From positions 1 to 6,355 of the forward strand of contig DJXA01000026.1 in assembly GCA_002449555.1 (NCBI GenBank): 6,355 nucleotides of DNA, written 5' to 3'. The notes beneath the pieces were generated by a model. The model searched no databases. It was not told where the DNA came from and was given only the letters and a program-made list of their open reading frames with translations. The stretch's first letter is position 1. Every line of letters begins with the position of its first letter. Below, in pieces: positions 4,670 to 6,355 of the stretch. This DNA comes from Atopobiaceae bacterium UBA7016 (GTDB taxonomy: Bacteria > Actinomycetota > Coriobacteriia > Coriobacteriales > Atopobiaceae). The translations under genes and the position numbers were made by a program.

Positions 4670-6004
4670 CTACTGGCGTGTCAGGACGAAGGTGTCAGCG
4701 AAGGTTGCCTGGTTGTCGTAGGCAAAGATGAACCACGACGCCTCGTAGATGTGCGTGGTGGTGAGCGTCGCACGCGCCGCAGACGGGTCCTCCTGCGTGC
4801 CAAAGAGCAGGGTCAGCTCGATGGTGCCCCGTGCGTCTTCGGGCGTGGTGCACGCAAAGGAGATGCCGTTGCCCTCGTGGAGCATCGTGCCCGTGAAGGG
4901 GACGTCCGTCAGCGCGGTGTCGCCCTCGGTGGCCTCCACGTCCTGCGCGCACTCCCCGTGGAAATGGACGATGCCCGAGAGCGTGCCCGAGATCTTGCCG
5001 TCAGCGGCCGACGTGATAACCACCTGCAGGTCAGAGGCCTTGGCGCCGAAGCACTTGCTCTTGTTTCCTGGCGTCTGCTCGCTGAAGGTACCGGTCCATG
5101 TTCCCACGAGCGGCGAAAGCGTGATGTCCTTCGCACCTTGGCTCGCCGTTGCGGCGGTGAGCTCCCACTGCCCGTTGCTCGGGCGGAAGGCGAAGGTGGC
5201 GCGCACGTCGCACTCGTAGGCGGTGAAGGTCGCGGAACGCGCTAGGTGCAGCTGCATGACCTCGGTTTCCGCCTCGTCGTCAAAGCTCTCTTCGGTGATG
5301 GTCACCTGGGCGTCGCCGTACAGCGCGGGAAGCGCCGTGCCATTCTGCTCCTCCGAGAAGGACGCCTCGGCACGCTGCAGCACGCTGCTGACGTTGGACA
5401 GCACCTTCTCGTCCTCCACGCCGGCGACGGCCGTGTACGATGCGCCGCCCACCGGCTCGGCGCCTACGCACTTCCACGCGCCATCCTGCCGTACGTAGGA
5501 GAGCTCCGCCTCCTGCAGGGCCTCAACGGACCCGTTAGAGAACGTGGCAACCGCGTTAACCTGGCATTCATTGGGCTTCGAGGCCGCCTTGTGGCGCCCC
5601 GTCACCTCAAGGTCGTGCAGTACGAGGGGTTCGTCCGAGCCATAGGTGCCGCCGTTGTAGGCCGGTGCGGCGAGCATCGTCTGCGCGTCCTTCTTGAAGC
5701 TGCTTGCGTCGGGCATGTCCGCAAGGGTCCTGACCAGCGCGGCAATGCCTAAGATGGCGGCAATCGCCACCACAAGGGCGACTGCGATCAAAACCTTCCG
5801 TGCGCCGAGCGCCTCGCGCAGGCGCCCCACGCGGTCCCGTGCAAAGCTTTCCGCTGCCGCGGCAACGTCGTGCAGGCTGGCGGGATCGGTGTCAACCGCC
5901 GGGCTCTCGCCGGGGTCGGGCATGTGCTCTGTCGGCGCGAGCGCCGACTGCGTGGGCTCGTCGGTCTCGGGAATCTCGGTTGTCGGGGCCTGCTCGTCGT
6001 CCAT
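4670..6004 (-). CDS. Single-pass membrane protein with extracytoplasmic cysteine-containing domains, function unknown
   Basis: I do not recognise this 444-residue protein. Residues 1-55 are acidic and Pro/Thr-rich, hence probably disordered. Residues 56-70 are Arg-rich (ARDRVGRLREALGARK). Residues 71-91 form one hydrophobic membrane segment (VLIAVALVVAIAAILGIAAL). The positive-inside rule puts the N terminus in the cytoplasm and about 350 residues outside. The outer part has six Cys (147, 179, 265, 318, 352, 385), enough for three disulfides. It appears to hold two related modules (about 97-187 and 200-292), each with a YG turn, an EC-x-V-x-A strand and a later Trp, then a beta-rich domain (about 299-444) opening with LVGTWTGTF. 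There is no lipobox, sortase signal or enzymatic motif. The start is 6004 because GGGAGG lies just upstream; an in-frame GTG at 6025 would place that site inside the gene. It is divergent from prfA and followed by a hairpin. Confidence 0.75.
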   Translation of the reverse strand: MDDEQAPTTEIPETDEPTQSALAPTEHMPDPGESPAVDTDPASLHDVAAAAESFARDRVGRLREALGARKVLIAVALVVAIAAILGIAALVRTLADMPDASSFKKDAQTMLAAPAYNGGTYGSDEPLVLHDLEVTGRHKAASKPNECQVNAVATFSNGSVEALQEAELSYVRQDGAWKCVGAEPVGGASYTAVAGVEDEKVLSNVSSVLQRAEASFSEEQNGTALPALYGDAQVTITEESFDDEAETEVMQLHLARSATFTAYECDVRATFAFRPSNGQWELTAATASQGAKDITLSPLVGTWTGTFSEQTPGNKSKCFGAKASDLQVVITSAADGKISGTLSGIVHFHGECAQDVEATEGDTALTDVPFTGTMLHEGNGISFACTTPEDARGTIELTLLFGTQEDPSAARATLTTTHIYEASWFIFAYDNQATFADTFVLTRQ

Positions 6005-6030
6005 GGGCACCTCCCTCGATGACACCCCTA

Positions 6031-6082
6031 GTTTCTCACATCGATGGCCGTGCGAGCTACGTGGTCACACGCCTTGAGAAAC
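6031..6082. promoter_or_regulatory. Inverted repeat in the divergent region between the membrane protein gene and prfA
   Basis: GTTTCTCA (6031-6038) recurs inverted as TGAGAAAC (6075-6082), with 36 bases between them. A separate 8 bp palindrome, CATCGATG, occupies 6039-6046. The position between two divergent genes suits a regulator binding as separated half-sites, but an 8 bp pair in 184 bases is weak evidence. Apart from this, the prfA -10 and the prfA leader hairpin, I see nothing in 6005-6188. Confidence 0.2.
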
Positions 6083-6124
6083 CTGCGCAAACGATATTGC
6101 GGATGTATGAAACCTGTCGGTAGG

Positions 6125-6133
6125 TGGTATTCT
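6125..6133 (+). promoter_or_regulatory. Candidate extended -10 promoter of prfA
   Basis: TGGTATTCT (6125-6133) reads as an extended -10 (TGn followed by TATTCT). No matching -35 is visible, which extended -10 promoters can tolerate. The predicted leader is about 50 bases and contains a hairpin, GCCGCGC (6153-6159) with GCGTGGC (6163-6169), ending 8 bases before the AAGGAG site. Confidence 0.35.
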
Positions 6134-6188
6134 AAAAAGGTTGAACGCAAAGGCCGCGCTATGCGTGGCAATCCCATAAGGAGCAATC

Positions 6189-6355
6189 ATGCGAGACAAG
6201 CTAGAGAAGCTGCTTGAGGCGTATGCCGAGCTCGAGCGCAAAATGGTGGACCCTGCCATCGTGTCTGACCCCAAGGAGTACGCGCGCATCGCCAAGGAGC
6301 ACGCCAACCAGTCCGAGCTGGCCTCCAAGGCACGCGAGTACCTCGCCGCGCTTGA
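6189..6355 (+). CDS. prfA: Peptide chain release factor 1, N-terminal fragment (runs off the window)
   Basis: RF1 recognises UAA and UAG in the ribosomal A site and triggers release of the finished chain. Only the first 55 codons are present, covering the start of the N-terminal helical domain. The opening MRDKLEKLLEAYAELERKM followed by DPAIVSDPKEYARIAKEHA fits the RF1 pattern of a KL-x-L-x-x-x-Y-x-EL helix, then a dP-x-V-x-D-x-x-x-Y segment and a second KEhA helix. RF2 shares part of this pattern, but linkage of prfA with rpmE is common in actinobacteria and supports RF1. The PxT anticodon-mimic loop and GGQ motif lie beyond the window, so the assignment cannot be completed here. The start at 6189 is well supported by AAGGAG (6178-6183) with 5-base spacing. 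prmC, the methyltransferase for RF1, would be the expected next gene. Confidence 0.88.
   Translation, partial: MRDKLEKLLEAYAELERKMVDPAIVSDPKEYARIAKEHANQSELASKAREYLAAL

Noticed and set aside
5246..5752. 168-codon plus-strand frame opposite the membrane protein gene
   Set aside because: It has no ribosome binding site or motif, and its opposite strand encodes a coherent protein with a membrane segment and ordered Cys.
1..6355. CRISPR array, insertion sequence, tRNA or toxin-antitoxin pair
   Set aside because: No spaced direct repeats, terminal inverted repeats with a transposase, cloverleaf or short overlapping gene pair were found on either strand.

Overview
The window is GC-rich chromosomal DNA, and its gene content points to an actinobacterium of the class Coriobacteriia (Collinsella/Olsenella/Atopobium type). 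This is an inference from three things: a DHPS-HPPK folate fusion followed by a biotin-ligase-like gene and coaX, an L31 protein with a long Ala/Lys-rich tail, and a downstream prfA. I see no mobile element, CRISPR array, tRNA, rRNA or phage gene. The genes are housekeeping genes mixed with two poorly characterised ones.

Layout, left to right. Bases 1-145 hold no recognisable gene but carry a plausible promoter and a leader with a small hairpin. A folP-folK fusion (+, 146-1585) is followed 31 bases later by a short gene (+, 1617-2141). That gene matches only the C-terminal two thirds of biotin protein ligase and lacks the catalytic motifs. It converges on coaX (-, 2175-2987), type III pantothenate kinase, across a strong hairpin. 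The 224-base divergent gap between coaX and rpmE holds the rpmE promoter and a two-hairpin leader RNA. rpmE (+, 3212-3634) encodes a zinc-type L31 with a 75-residue tail. Two hairpins separate it from a convergent gene (-, 3740-4567) that resembles the C-terminal chaperone part of trigger factor. Upstream of that, on the same strand, lies a single-pass membrane protein with a secreted, cysteine-containing C-terminal part (-, 4670-6004). A 184-base divergent region leads to the start of prfA (+, 6189 onward), which runs off the window.

How the genes relate. folPK makes 7,8-dihydropteroate, and coaX starts coenzyme A synthesis, so the left third is a cofactor-biosynthesis block. The biotin-ligase-like gene fits the common birA-coaX neighbourhood but is probably not a working ligase. 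rpmE, the trigger-factor-like gene and prfA form a translation/protein-folding theme. The membrane protein has no clear link to either.

The most notable observations are: a palindromic element present in two similar copies, each at the 3' end of a gene at a convergent junction; a degenerate BirA-like protein; a trigger-factor-like protein without the ribosome-docking and PPIase parts; the charge-polarised L31 tail; and the structured L31 leader. None of these amounts to an obvious new multi-gene system.
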